From Rhodobacteraceae bacterium UBA6197 (GTDB lineage: Bacteria; Pseudomonadota; Alphaproteobacteria; Rhodobacterales; Rhodobacteraceae): a stretch of DNA of 64,000 nucleotides. The notes below the pieces were generated by a model. That model saw only the letters and a program-made list of their open reading frames with translations, had not been told where the DNA came from and searched no databases. Numbering within the stretch: position 1 is the first letter of the stretch; each line of letters begins with the position of its first letter. Location: NCBI GenBank assembly GCA_002422085.1, contig DISZ01000009.1, positions 1 through 64,000 on the forward strand. Direction: 5' to 3'. Positions 16,290 through 25,347 of this stretch are shown in pieces. The translations under genes were made by a program, and so were the position numbers.

Positions 16290-18305
16290 TCAAAGCGCCG
16301 CAGCCAGCCGGGTTCCTTGATCAATGGCGCGTTTGGCGTCCAGTTCACCGGCCACATCGGCGCCGCCAATGATATGCGGTTGGCGGCCTGCGGCGATCAG
16401 TTGATCTGCCAGGGTTCGATTGGAAAGCTGGCCTGCGCACAGCACGACGGTATCGGCTTCTATCAACGTCGGATTGTCGCGGGCGGGGCCAAAGCTGACA
16501 TGCAGGCCCTGCGCATCAATCCGTTCATAATTGACGCCGCCAACCATCGTGACGTCTTTCGCGGCCAGCTGCGCGCGGTGTATCCAGCCGGTGGTCTTGC
16601 CCAACTTGCGACCCAGTTTTTCCGGCTTTCTTTGCAAAAGGGTGACGGTTCGGGCCGGGGCCTCGGGTTCGGGCGCGGTCAGGCCGCCGGGGTTGAGGGC
16701 CGGATCGCCGACGCCCCATTCGCGGCGCCATTCGTCCGGGTGAAGTGTTGGGCTTTCGCCCTTTTGGGTGAGGAATTCCGCAACGTCAAAGCCGATGCCC
16801 CCGGCGCCGATGATGGCGACGCGGGCACCTGCGATGACCGTGCCGTTCAGGATATCGATATAGCTCGCGGCAGTTTCGGCGCCGGGAATCGCGGTGTCGC
16901 GCGGGAGGACTCCGGTGGCGATGATGATCTCGGCGAAGGGCGCAAGGATGTCGGGCGTGGCTTTGGTGTTCAATGCAAGCGTGACGCCGGTCTGCGCGAT
17001 CATGGTGGCAAACCAGTCGGTCAGACCGTGAAACTCCTCTTTGCCGGGGATCGTGCGGGCAAGGGTCAACTGACCGCCGATCTGGTCGGCGCTGTCGAAC
17101 AGGGTGACGGAGTGGCCGCGCTGGGCGGCGGCAATCGCGGCGCTCATCCCGGCTGGGCCGGCGCCGACGACGGCGATGGTTTTGGGCTGGGCGGCAGGCG
17201 AAAGGGTCAGTTCGGTTTCATGGCCCGCCCGCGGATTGACGAGGCAGGACGAGATCTTGCCCGCGAACGTATGGTCAAGGCAGGCTTGGTTGCAGGCAAT
17301 GCAGGGCGCGATTTCGGCAGCGCGCCCAGAGGCCGCCTTCGCCACAAAATCGGGGTCGGCCAGAAACGGGCGCGCCATCGAGATCATATCGGCCTGCCCC
17401 CCGGCAAGAATTTCTTCGCCCAACTCCGGCGTGTTGATCCGGTTCGAGGTGATTACCGGGATCCCCACCTCGGGACGCAGCCGCGCCGTCAGCCAGGTGA
17501 AGGCCGCGCGCGGCACCGAGGTGGCGATGGTGGGCACGCGCGCCTCGTGCCAGCCAATTCCGGTGTTCAGAAGGCTCGCCCCTGCCGCCTCGATCGCGCG
17601 CGCCAAGGTCACGACCTCGTCCCAGGTCGAGCCATCCGGCACAAGGTCGATCAACGAAATCCGATAGATAATGATGAAATTCGACCCGGTGGCTTCGCGA
17701 ACCCGGCGCACCACCTCGACGGGCAGACGCATCCGGTTGACGTAGTCGCCGCCCCAACGGTCGGTCCTCTTGTTGGTATGGCGCACCAGAAACTGGTTGA
17801 GAAAATACCCTTCCGACCCCATCACCTCGACTCCGTCATACCCCGCTTCGCGGGCGCGCGCGGCGGCGGTAACGATGTCGGCAATCTGCTTTTCGATGCC
17901 CGCCTCATCCAGCGCGCGCGGAGCGAAGGGTGAGATTGGCGACTTGATGTCCGAGGCAGAAACGCATTCCGGCCCATAGGCATAGCGGCCGGCATGCAGG
18001 ATCTGCATGGCGATTCGCCCGCCCGCCTCGTGCACCCGATCAGTCACCATCCGATGGTTGGCAATGTCTTGCGCCGAAAACAGGCCCGCCGCGCCGGGAA
18101 ATACTCCTCCTTCGCGGTTGGGTGCCATGCCGCCCGTCACCATCAGCCCGACCCCGCCACGTGCGCGGGTTGCGTAGAATTCCGCCACACGGTTCCAGTC
18201 TCCGGTTTCCTCCAGCCCAGTGTGCATTGACCCCATCAACACACGGTTCTTCAACGTGACATGGCCTAGATCAAGCGGTGAAAGCAGATGCGGAAAATCG
18301 GTCAT
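16290..18305 (-). CDS. fadH: NADPH-dependent 2,4-dienoyl-CoA reductase FadH-type
   Basis: A 671-aa flavo-iron-sulfur enzyme that reduces 2,4-dienoyl-CoA during beta-oxidation of unsaturated fatty acids. It has an N-terminal old-yellow-enzyme TIM barrel (FMN), a Cx2Cx3Cx11C cluster motif within CIACNQACLDHTF, and a C-terminal FAD/NAD(P) region with VVGAGPAGMSAAIAAAQRG and VAIIGAGGIGFDVAEFL. Length and domain order fit the E. coli enzyme. A clear GGGAGGA ribosome site precedes the ATG. It is divergent from a LysR regulator that may control it. Other OYE/TMADH-type reductases share this architecture, so substrate assignment is less certain than family. Confidence 0.85.
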   Translation of the reverse strand: MTDFPHLLSPLDLGHVTLKNRVLMGSMHTGLEETGDWNRVAEFYATRARGGVGLMVTGGMAPNREGGVFPGAAGLFSAQDIANHRMVTDRVHEAGGRIAMQILHAGRYAYGPECVSASDIKSPISPFAPRALDEAGIEKQIADIVTAAARAREAGYDGVEVMGSEGYFLNQFLVRHTNKRTDRWGGDYVNRMRLPVEVVRRVREATGSNFIIIYRISLIDLVPDGSTWDEVVTLARAIEAAGASLLNTGIGWHEARVPTIATSVPRAAFTWLTARLRPEVGIPVITSNRINTPELGEEILAGGQADMISMARPFLADPDFVAKAASGRAAEIAPCIACNQACLDHTFAGKISSCLVNPRAGHETELTLSPAAQPKTIAVVGAGPAGMSAAIAAAQRGHSVTLFDSADQIGGQLTLARTIPGKEEFHGLTDWFATMIAQTGVTLALNTKATPDILAPFAEIIIATGVLPRDTAIPGAETAASYIDILNGTVIAGARVAIIGAGGIGFDVAEFLTQKGESPTLHPDEWRREWGVGDPALNPGGLTAPEPEAPARTVTLLQRKPEKLGRKLGKTTGWIHRAQLAAKDVTMVGGVNYERIDAQGLHVSFGPARDNPTLIEADTVVLCAGQLSNRTLADQLIAAGRQPHIIGGADVAGELDAKRAIDQGTRLAAAL

Positions 18306-18376
18306 GGTGTCCTCCCAGATCGCGCCAATCTGCGACCCGCAGCACCGGTTGTCACCTTCAACGCGGCGTCACGTGG

Positions 18377-18437
18377 CTTCTTTTTGGCCAAAATACTCCG
18401 GGGGGCCGCGCGTCTGCGCGGCGGGGGCGGCGCCCCC
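18377..18437 (+). repeat. Type-B intergenic repeat (two nested hairpins), copy 2
   Basis: A CTTC...AAAATACTCC core, six G, then a perfect 7-bp hairpin GCCGCGC-GTCT-GCGCGGC and a second hairpin GGGGGC-GGC-GCCCCC. It lies in the divergent fadH/lysR intergenic region, so it is not limited to gene 3' ends. Confidence 0.7.
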
Positions 18438-18559
18438 AATCGTTTCCCGCTCTCAATCAACGGCCGGAATTCCCCCTTATTGTCCGCGCAAGGCCGCATT
18501 TGCGCCCGAATTGAACCTGATACCCGGATGAAACCGGAAATGTTCCCGAAGGGGGTGCA

Positions 18560-19465
18560 ATGGATCGCCTGACTGAAATGGAAGCCTTTGCCACCGTGGT
18601 GGATCAGGGTGGATTCACCGATGCCGCCAAGAAGATGGGGATTTCCAAATCTGCTGTTTCAAAGCACGTCTCGGCGCTAGAGGCGCGTCTGGGGGCGCGG
18701 TTGCTGAACCGCACGACAAGGCGTGTCTCACCTACCGAAATCGGATTGGCCTATTACGACCGTGCCCGGCGCGTGCTCAATGATGCGGGCGAGGCGGATG
18801 CTTTGGTGACGTCGATGCAGATCGCGCCCTCGGGCCTTCTTCGGATCAGCGTGGCCACCGATTTCGGGGTCAACCTTCTGTCGCCGGTGCTGGGCGACTT
18901 CTTGCTGGAATTCCCCGACATCACCGTGAACATGGTGCTCAACAACCGCTACGTCGAACTGATTTCCGAAGGCTTCGACATGGCAATCCGCGTCGGAGAG
19001 CTGGAAGACAGCACCCTGCGCGCCCGCAAGCTGACGGAAACCTCGCGCCGGATGATCGCGGCGCCGTCCTATTTCGAGAAATTCGGCCGTCCGGCCAAGA
19101 TCGATGATCTGAACGAACACAAGCTGTTGCACTACTCCAATCAGGCGGCTGGAAACGTCTGGAAGATCACCGCCCCTTCGGGCGAGCGACGTCAGGTGCG
19201 TTCGGCGGGCTGGCTGACGGTGAACGACGGGCAGTCGTTGCTGCATGCCGCGATTGCCGGCCTCGGTATCGCCTATCTGCCCAGTTTTCTTTACGCAGAC
19301 GCGATGAAAAAGGGTCTGGTACAGGAAGCCATGCCCGAATTGCCGATGGATACGCTGGGCATTTATGCCGTCTATCCGCCGGGCCGCTTCACGCAACCCA
19401 AAGTGCGGGCCTTCATCGATTTTCTGGCGATGACCTTCGCCGACAAAGGTCCCGACAACTGGTAG
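18560..19465 (+). CDS. LysR-family transcriptional regulator
   Basis: A 301-aa LysR regulator. The N-terminal winged helix-turn-helix reads FTDAAKKMGISKSAVSKHVSALEARLGARLLNRTTR, in pieces spanning about residues 18-54, followed by a periplasmic-binding-type effector domain (LRISVATDFG onward). It resembles the CrgA/DsdC-like group often found next to oxidoreductases. It is divergently placed from fadH (254-base gap), the common arrangement for a LysR regulator and its target. The effector is unknown. Confidence 0.9.
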   Translation: MDRLTEMEAFATVVDQGGFTDAAKKMGISKSAVSKHVSALEARLGARLLNRTTRRVSPTEIGLAYYDRARRVLNDAGEADALVTSMQIAPSGLLRISVATDFGVNLLSPVLGDFLLEFPDITVNMVLNNRYVELISEGFDMAIRVGELEDSTLRARKLTETSRRMIAAPSYFEKFGRPAKIDDLNEHKLLHYSNQAAGNVWKITAPSGERRQVRSAGWLTVNDGQSLLHAAIAGLGIAYLPSFLYADAMKKGLVQEAMPELPMDTLGIYAVYPPGRFTQPKVRAFIDFLAMTFADKGPDNW

Positions 19466-19530
19466 GCGCCCGACAGCCGACGGCCGTGAAAATTCCTCCC
19501 GGCCTCGTCGCGCGTCCCGGAGGCTGAAAC

Positions 19531-20478
19531 TCAGGTCGAGGTGAGAACCACCTCGACTCTTCTGTTTTGCGCACGCCCCTCGGGCGTCAGGTTCGAGGCC
19601 CGAGGGGCAAGCCAGCCTGCACCTTCGGCACTGACCTGCGCCGGCACCACCCCCAACCTTTCGATCAGGAAATTCCGCACCGCCTCGGCACGCTGACGCG
19701 ACAACGTGATGTTGGCGGCAAGGCTGCCTTCGGTATCGGTATGGCCGACCAGCGCCACTGTCCGGTCGCGATTGGCCGCCAGATAGGCGGCAAGCGCCGA
19801 CAAAGTGCCGAATTCGCCCTGACCCAAGGTTGCCGCACCGCTTTCAAAGGTCAGGTCTTCCAGCGCGACATGGCCGTTGTTTTCCAACTCTTGCGCGAAG
19901 GGCGCGGCGGAGGCGGTATCCCCGGGCATCGCGGTTTGCGGTGCGGTCCCAGCCGGTGTTTGTGCGGCCAGCGCAGCGCCTGCTTGTGTCACCGAGATCA
20001 AATTGACAAAGCCCGATTCCGACGAACGGCTGACCATCAACCCCAGATATTCCGCACCTCCGGGGCGTTTGCGCCGGGCCGAAAGATAGCGAAAATCGTT
20101 CAGATCGACGTGCATTTCCGGTTCGGGCAGGGTTTCGGTATCATAGCGAAAGTCAAAGCCGCCACAGCCTTCGGTTTCGCAACTGAACAGCACGGTGAAC
20201 CCGGCGGCCTCGATCTGGCTGCGCAGTGGATCAAGGATTTGCAGCGTGGTCAGCTTGGACGCACGAAGCCGCCATGCGGTTTGACGGATCGCACCTTCCA
20301 ACGGAAGGCGGTCAAAACCCGCTTCGGTCCAGGGGCCGACGGGCAGCAGGGTGCTGGCGGCCGGGCTGCCAATGGTCGCGGTGGTTTCAGCCCCGGTGGG
20401 CAGGCCAAGCGTGTCGGCCAAGCCCTGAGCCATGCTCGGGCCGGCGGCAAGGCAAAGCACAAGGGCAAGAGGTCTCAT
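19531..20478 (-). CDS. OmpA-family outer membrane/periplasmic protein
   Basis: A 315-aa secreted protein with a Sec signal peptide (MRPLALVLCLAAGPSMAQG). The middle domain has a Cys pair in FSCETEGCGGFDFRYD, recalling DUF4892-type domains. The C-terminal OmpA peptidoglycan-binding domain is clear from GHTDTEGSLAANITLSRQRA and QNRRVEVVL. It probably links the outer membrane to peptidoglycan. Its ATG overlaps the stop of the upstream GNAT gene by 4 bases; it is the last gene of a three-gene coupled operon. Confidence 0.88.
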   Translation of the reverse strand: MRPLALVLCLAAGPSMAQGLADTLGLPTGAETTATIGSPAASTLLPVGPWTEAGFDRLPLEGAIRQTAWRLRASKLTTLQILDPLRSQIEAAGFTVLFSCETEGCGGFDFRYDTETLPEPEMHVDLNDFRYLSARRKRPGGAEYLGLMVSRSSESGFVNLISVTQAGAALAAQTPAGTAPQTAMPGDTASAAPFAQELENNGHVALEDLTFESGAATLGQGEFGTLSALAAYLAANRDRTVALVGHTDTEGSLAANITLSRQRAEAVRNFLIERLGVVPAQVSAEGAGWLAPRASNLTPEGRAQNRRVEVVLTST

Positions 20479-21212
20479 GGCTTTGATCCGTTCCCGTCGC
20501 TGCCGCTTTGGATCCGGTAGTGATACTGCGTCGTTTGGACCATCCCAAGGCTTTCGTAAAACGCTATCGCGCCAGCATTTGCGCGGGTAACGACCAGGCA
20601 ATAGCTATGCGCCCCGCGCGCTTGCGCCCAATGCGCCGATTCGCGCAGCATCCACCGCGCCAGCCCCCGGCGGCGCAGTTGCGGCAGCACGCAAAGCGCA
20701 TGCAGCATTGCAGTGCCCTGATGCAGCCCGACAAACCCGGCCCCCGCGGCACGATCTTCGGCACGGCCAAGGACCGCACATTTGGGGCCGGTGGCGCGGT
20801 CCATTACCGCCAGCCGACCGGGGCCGATACCGTCCTCGGCCCAGATGTCGCGCATGATCTGCAGCGGCGGCCAAAGGCAAAAGGCGGTGATCGGCGGCGC
20901 GGTTTCTGTTGCCAGCCGCTTGATCGGGGCCGACAAGGCCACCACCGGGTCGATCATCTGATAGCCGCGCCGGGCAAGGGCGTCGTCCAGTGCCTGATCT
21001 TCGGGGCGGATCATGAACAGCGCGTCCTGACCCAGCGCGCGGTGCTGCGCCTCGGCCTGAGCGATGTCGTGGTCAGACCAGGCGCCGGTTGCGCTGGCCG
21101 CCGAGACGCGCTTGCCACCGCCCTTGCCCTCGCGCAGCAAGAAGCCACCGGCGCGGTGGGTGGCGGCGGCAGGCCATGTGGCGTCGATCACGTCAAAGAT
21201 CGGGTCTGTCAT
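20475..21212 (-). CDS. GNAT-family N-acetyltransferase
   Basis: A 245-aa protein whose C-terminal half is a GNAT domain: MLHALCVLPQLRRRGLARWML carries the R/Q-x-x-G-x-A acetyl-CoA loop (RRRGLA), followed by VTRANAGAIAFYESLGM. The N-terminal 90 residues resemble a degenerate second GNAT half. The acetyl acceptor is unknown. It overlaps by 4 bases both the upstream molybdopterin-binding gene and the downstream OmpA gene. Confidence 0.85.
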   Translation of the reverse strand: MTDPIFDVIDATWPAAATHRAGGFLLREGKGGGKRVSAASATGAWSDHDIAQAEAQHRALGQDALFMIRPEDQALDDALARRGYQMIDPVVALSAPIKRLATETAPPITAFCLWPPLQIMRDIWAEDGIGPGRLAVMDRATGPKCAVLGRAEDRAAGAGFVGLHQGTAMLHALCVLPQLRRRGLARWMLRESAHWAQARGAHSYCLVVTRANAGAIAFYESLGMVQTTQYHYRIQSGSDGNGSKP

Positions 21213-21937
21213 TGCCCCTCCGGGAAGAGTGCCCGCAGCCGCGACAGGCCGAGGGCAACCTGCTGCGGGTCGGTGCCGCGCACCACAAGGTTGGTGCCAT
21301 AGGTGCCGTCCTGAACAAAGGGATACGAGCCCATGGCGACCTCGGGCATGCTGGCGGCAAGCGCGCCGAAGGCCTCGGCCACCGACGCCTCGGGTCGCAT
21401 CACCCGCAGCGAGGCGGTGACCAAGGGCTTGCCACCGGTCAACAGCGGCAGGACGCTGGCGACCATCGCCTGAAATATGTTCGGCACCCCGGCCATGACA
21501 TGGGTATTGCCAAGGCTGAACCCGGGCGCGGCAGAGACCGGATTGTCGATCAACCGCGCGCCCTCGGGGATGCGCGCCATGCGCAGGCGGGCGGCGTTGA
21601 ACTCCATCCCGCAGGCGGCGTAATGGGCGGCCAGAATCGCCCGCGCATCATCGCGCACGCCGATGGCGGCGCCAAAGGCGTCGGCCACGGCATCGGCGGT
21701 GATATCGTCATGGGTGGGGCCGATCCCGCCCGAGGTGAACAGGTGGTCATGCGCCGCCGACAGGCCGCGCACCGCCGATACGATGGTGGCATGATCGTCG
21801 CCCACCACGCGAATTTCGCGCAGATCAATGCCCGCATCCGCCAGCACGCCGGCCAGAAAATAGCCGTTGCCCTCGCGGGTGCGGCCGGTCAGGATTTCGT
21901 CTCCGATGATCAGGATTGCGGCGGTCGGGTTGGTCAT
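21209..21937 (-). CDS. Molybdopterin-binding (CinA N-domain) protein
   Basis: A 242-aa stand-alone MoCF/CinA-type domain with AAILIIGDEILTGRTREGN at the start and the binding loop TSGGIGPTHDDIT around residue 70. The C-terminal nicotinamide-nucleotide amidohydrolase domain of full CinA is missing. Such short forms are annotated as competence/damage-inducible protein A-like, but their role is unclear; ADP-ribose pyrophosphatase activity is known for the domain in full CinA. An AAAGGAG site precedes the ATG. First gene of the coupled trio with GNAT and OmpA. Confidence 0.85.
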   Translation of the reverse strand: MTNPTAAILIIGDEILTGRTREGNGYFLAGVLADAGIDLREIRVVGDDHATIVSAVRGLSAAHDHLFTSGGIGPTHDDITADAVADAFGAAIGVRDDARAILAAHYAACGMEFNAARLRMARIPEGARLIDNPVSAAPGFSLGNTHVMAGVPNIFQAMVASVLPLLTGGKPLVTASLRVMRPEASVAEAFGALAASMPEVAMGSYPFVQDGTYGTNLVVRGTDPQQVALGLSRLRALFPEGQ

Positions 21938-22051
21938 GATCGGCTCCTTTGGCGCAAAGGTATAGGGCGCGTCCCGGCCTTGCGAAAGCCCGGCACTGGC
22001 CAAGGACGCAATTTGTGACTATCTAGGCCGCGTCCGAGATGGAGAAGCCCC

Positions 22052-22861
22052 GTGGAAGAGACCCGAGGCCGTCTGACCAAAGACGGCATCCGAATTTTTG
22101 AAGACGCAGATTTCGCAGGAATGCAGGCGGCCGGCCTGTTGGCGGCACGTATCCTGGATGAGGTCTCGACCTTGGTGGAGCCCGGCGTGACAACCGAGGC
22201 TCTGGACGATTTCGTGCGCAACCGGGTCGGCGAACTGGGCGCGAAATCCGCCACGATCGGCTACCGCGGCTATCAGCATGCCTCGTGTATTTCGGTGAAC
22301 CATGTCGTGTGCCACGGGATTCCGGGGCCAAAGATCGTCAAGGATGGCGATATTCTCAATATCGACGTGACCGTGATCCTTGAGGGCTGGTATGGCGATA
22401 CCAGTCGGATGTATGTGGCCGGAAACCTGTCGCGCAAGGCCGAGCGGTTGATTCAGGTGACCCATGACGCGCTGATGCTGGGGATCGCCGCAGTCAAGCC
22501 GGGCAATACCTTTGGCGATATCGGCCACGCGATCCAATCCTATGTGGAAAGCCAGCGCATGTCGGTGGTGCGTGATTTTTGCGGTCACGGGCTTGGCCGG
22601 GTGTTTCACGCGCCGCCCAACGTGCTGCACTATGGCCGCGCGAATTCTGGGCCGGTGCTGGAAGAGGGCATGTTCTTCACGATCGAACCGATGGTCAATC
22701 TGGGCCGCCCGGAAACCAAGGTCCTGGCCGATGACTGGACCGCCGTCACCCGCGACAAGTCGCTAAGTGCGCAGTTCGAACATTCTGTCGGTGTTACCGC
22801 CGATGGCTGCGACATCTTTACCCTATCGCCAGCAGGCCGGTTTCACCCGACCTGGGGCTAA
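22052..22861 (+). CDS. map: Type I methionine aminopeptidase
   Basis: Removes N-terminal methionine from nascent proteins. The 269-aa protein has the pita-bread fold with the five metal ligands in order: NIDVTV (Asp), YGDTSRM (Asp), CGHGLGRVFH (His), FTIEPMV (Glu) and SAQFEHSVGV (Glu), plus the substrate-contact His in VVCHGIPG. The start is GTG with GGAG upstream. It works downstream of the deformylases at 53-54.6 kb. It is convergent with rsmD across a long perfect inverted repeat. Confidence 0.96.
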   Translation: MEETRGRLTKDGIRIFEDADFAGMQAAGLLAARILDEVSTLVEPGVTTEALDDFVRNRVGELGAKSATIGYRGYQHASCISVNHVVCHGIPGPKIVKDGDILNIDVTVILEGWYGDTSRMYVAGNLSRKAERLIQVTHDALMLGIAAVKPGNTFGDIGHAIQSYVESQRMSVVRDFCGHGLGRVFHAPPNVLHYGRANSGPVLEEGMFFTIEPMVNLGRPETKVLADDWTAVTRDKSLSAQFEHSVGVTADGCDIFTLSPAGRFHPTWG

Positions 22862-22867
22862 GTCGTT

Positions 22868-22950
22868 TTCATCTTCGCTCAAATATCCCCGCCGGAGGCT
22901 CCTTCGTTGAAGGCTGGAGCCTCCGGCGGGGATATTTGAGCGAAGATGAA
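22868..22950. repeat. Type-A repeat as inverted pair: perfect 35-bp arms, 13-base loop
   Basis: Arms 22868-22902 and 22916-22950 are exact reverse complements over 35 bases, with a 13-base loop. It fills the convergent gap between map and rsmD. It could act as a bidirectional terminator or mRNA-stabilising hairpin; there is no long T run on either strand. Confidence 0.9.
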
Positions 22951-22963
22951 GCGCAGCGCGCCG

Positions 22964-23527
22964 TCACCCCCCGACGGCGCGCAACAAGGTGACCAGCGTG
23001 CCGCCATATTTGCGCTGATCGATCCGGGTCAGGAAATCGGGAATGAGGGGCTGGGTGTTTTCCTCCCAAACGATCATCGCGCCGGGGGCGATCCAGCCGC
23101 CGGCCTGCGCCGCGTGCAGGGCAGCTTCGCCCAGGGCCTTGCCGTAGGGCGGATCGAGAAAGATCAGGCCATAGGCCGGAGCGGGGTTCGACGGCAGGCG
23201 GGCGGCGTTCTGGCGCAGGATCTGCGCGTTTGCGCCGCGCATCAGGGCGATATTGCGGCGCATCAGTGCCTGTGCCGCCGCGCCATCATCGACCAAGCTG
23301 GCGTGGGCGGCGCCGCGCGACAGGGCCTCGAGCCCCAGCGCGCCGGTGCCGGCAAAAAGATCAAGCACCCGCGCGCCGGGGATCGGATTGCCATGGGTGC
23401 CGTTGATCAGCAGGTTGAAGATGCTTTCGCGCACCCGATCCGTGGTGGGGCGCAGATGCGCCGCAGTGTCGCCTTGGCCCAGATCGGCCAGTTTGAGCCC
23501 GCGCGCCGTGCCGCCGACGATCCTCAT
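22964..23527 (-). CDS. rsmD: 16S rRNA (guanine(966)-N2)-methyltransferase RsmD
   Basis: A 187-aa SAM-dependent methyltransferase acting on 16S rRNA. It begins MRIVGGTARG, as the family does, with PTTDRVRESIFNLL, the SAM loop VLDLFAGTGALGLEAL and the catalytic IFLDPPYGKAL motif. Its ATG overlaps the stop of the upstream flavoprotein gene by 4 bases. Confidence 0.95.
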   Translation of the reverse strand: MRIVGGTARGLKLADLGQGDTAAHLRPTTDRVRESIFNLLINGTHGNPIPGARVLDLFAGTGALGLEALSRGAAHASLVDDGAAAQALMRRNIALMRGANAQILRQNAARLPSNPAPAYGLIFLDPPYGKALGEAALHAAQAGGWIAPGAMIVWEENTQPLIPDFLTRIDQRKYGGTLVTLLRAVGG

Positions 23528-24717
23528 AGCAGCGCCTTGAGCTCCGCTGCCTCGGCCAGCGTTTCAGGGTCTGGCGAGCGGCCCGCTTCGATCAGGCGCT
23601 TGCCGATCATATAGGCGCGCGGCGCGTTGATCGCGTCGATGGCCAGCAGTGTCTTGCCTTGGAAATACCAGAACGACTGGCCCTCGGTGCTTCGGGTGAC
23701 GATGCGGTCATGGCCGTGGCCCAGGCCCGCGATTTGCAGTTTCGCATCGAACTGATCGGACCAGAACCAGGGTTTGGGTAGGTAAGGCCGCGCGCCGCCG
23801 CAGATGTTTTCGGCAACGCATTCGGCCATGTCGATCGCGTTTCCCACGCTTTCCAGCCGCAAACGGCCGCCCATGTAGGGGAAAGAGGCACAATCCCCCG
23901 CCGTCCAGATCGCCGGGTCCGAGGTGCGGCACGCGGCATCCGCGGCGATGCCATTGTCCAGCGCGAGGCCTGCCGCTTCGGCCAGATCGGTTGCCGGGGT
24001 GATGCCGACCCCGACGATGACGAAATCGGCCGGCAGGTGGCGACCATCGGCCAGATCTACCCCGGTGGCGCGGGTTTCGCCGGTGATCCGCGCAAGGGCG
24101 GTGCCCTCGAGGATGGTGACCCCATGGGCCGCGTGCAGGGTGCGGATCGCGCTGGCGGTTTCGGGGCAGGCGACACGGCCAAGGATCCGTGGTGCGGCCT
24201 CGATCAGCGTGACGCTCAGGCCAAGCTTTGCGGCAACGGCCGCCGCTTCAAGCCCGATATAGCCGCCGCCGATCACCACCAGACGCGCGCCGTTGGTGAA
24301 ACGAGGCGCCATGGCATCGACATCGGCCAGTTTGCGCACGGTGAACACGGCCTCCAGATCGCCGCCGATCGCGGCGGGCAGGCGGCGCGGGTTGGCGCCG
24401 GTGGTCAGAGCCAGTTGATCGTAGCGCAGCGTCTCGGCGCCAAGTGTCACCGTTTTTGCGGTGCGGTCGATCGCGGTCACGGGTTCGCCCAGACGCAGGG
24501 TGATCCCCTGTTCAGCCCAGAAACCGTCGCCACGCAGGGTCAGCCGATCCAGTGGCAAATCGCCCAGCAGATAGGCCTTTGACAGCGGCGGGCGTTGATA
24601 GGGCGCGATCGGTTCATCGCCAATCACGGTAATCGCGTCGCCATACCCCAGCACGCGCAATTTCGCCGCCATCGAGGCCGCCGCCTGACCCGCGCCGATG
24701 ATGATGATGCCGGACAT
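23524..24717 (-). CDS. FAD-dependent NAD(P)H:ferredoxin/rubredoxin reductase-type oxidoreductase
   Basis: A 397-aa flavoprotein of the putidaredoxin/rhodocoxin reductase group. It has an N-terminal FAD dinucleotide fold (IIIGAGQAAASMAAKLRVLG), PPLSKAYLLGDL, an NAD(P) fold (RLVVIGGGYIGLEAAAVAAKLG) and the second FAD motif IWTAGDCASFPY. A C-terminal reductase domain follows (RLESVGNAIDMAECVAENI). Such enzymes feed electrons to 2Fe-2S ferredoxins or rubredoxins for monooxygenases. No P450 or ferredoxin gene adjoins, so the partner is unknown; the alkB product 23 kb away would need such a chain, but a link is speculative. Confidence 0.85.
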   Translation of the reverse strand: MSGIIIIGAGQAAASMAAKLRVLGYGDAITVIGDEPIAPYQRPPLSKAYLLGDLPLDRLTLRGDGFWAEQGITLRLGEPVTAIDRTAKTVTLGAETLRYDQLALTTGANPRRLPAAIGGDLEAVFTVRKLADVDAMAPRFTNGARLVVIGGGYIGLEAAAVAAKLGLSVTLIEAAPRILGRVACPETASAIRTLHAAHGVTILEGTALARITGETRATGVDLADGRHLPADFVIVGVGITPATDLAEAAGLALDNGIAADAACRTSDPAIWTAGDCASFPYMGGRLRLESVGNAIDMAECVAENICGGARPYLPKPWFWSDQFDAKLQIAGLGHGHDRIVTRSTEGQSFWYFQGKTLLAIDAINAPRAYMIGKRLIEAGRSPDPETLAEAAELKALL

Positions 24718-24796
24718 GATACTCTCCTACTGGTCGCGCCGTCGGGCGACCCTATATCGTGCCACGGATGATACGCAACGCGACAGGGAGACTTGG

Positions 24797-25285
24797 ATGA
24801 CAATTTCAAAAGGCGACAGGCTGCCGGCGGCCAAGCTGCTGCGCTTGGGCGCAAACGGGCCCGAGGCGGTTGATCTGGGGGCCAGGCTGAAGGGCCGCAA
24901 GGTGGTGATCTTTGGCCTGCCCGGCGCCTTTACCGGGCCGTGCACGACGTCGCACCTGCCCAGCTTCATACGCACCCGCGCGGCCTTTGGCGCGAAGGGC
25001 GTCGACGAGGTGATCTGCATTGCGGTCAACGACCCGTTCACCTTGAATGCCTGGGGCGAAGTAACCGGGGCCGCGAAGGCCGGGATCACGCTTCTGGGCG
25101 ATGCCGAGGGCACTTTCACGCAAGCACTGGGCATGCGCTTTTCGGCCCCAGATCTGGGGTTAATCAATCGCGCGACACGCTACGCGATGCTGGTCGAGGA
25201 CGGCGTGGTCTCGGTGCTCAATCTGGAGAAGCAGGCCGGGGCATGTGAATTGACCAAGGGCGAAGAGCTTCTGGCGATGATCTGA
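24797..25285 (+). CDS. Peroxiredoxin, Prx5/AhpE-like (redoxin family)
   Basis: A 162-aa thiol peroxidase with the Prx5 motif LPGAFTGPCTTSHLPSF (peroxidatic C49) and VDEVICIAVNDPFTLNAWG. A second cysteine (GACELTKGEELLAMI) near the C-terminus may act as resolving Cys, as in glutaredoxin- or thioredoxin-dependent Prx5 members. It reduces H2O2 or organic peroxides in the cytoplasm. AGGGAG precedes the ATG. It is divergent from the flavoprotein gene with 79 bases between; a strong hairpin follows its stop. Confidence 0.92.
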   Translation: MTISKGDRLPAAKLLRLGANGPEAVDLGARLKGRKVVIFGLPGAFTGPCTTSHLPSFIRTRAAFGAKGVDEVICIAVNDPFTLNAWGEVTGAAKAGITLLGDAEGTFTQALGMRFSAPDLGLINRATRYAMLVEDGVVSVLNLEKQAGACELTKGEELLAMI

Positions 25286-25306
25286 ACCTGATCGGTGACC
25301 TGATTG

Positions 25307-25337
25307 GCGGGCGGGGGTCGGTGTGACCGCCGCCCGC
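25307..25337. terminator. Strong hairpin between convergent genes, probable terminator
   Basis: GCGGGCGG pairs with CCGCCCGC, then a G-G mismatch and GGTC-GGTGT-GACC, giving about 12 pairs. TTT follows on the plus strand. It lies 21 bases past the peroxiredoxin stop and 10 bases before the convergent GST end. Confidence 0.65.
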
Positions 25338-25347
25338 TTTGGCCCCG

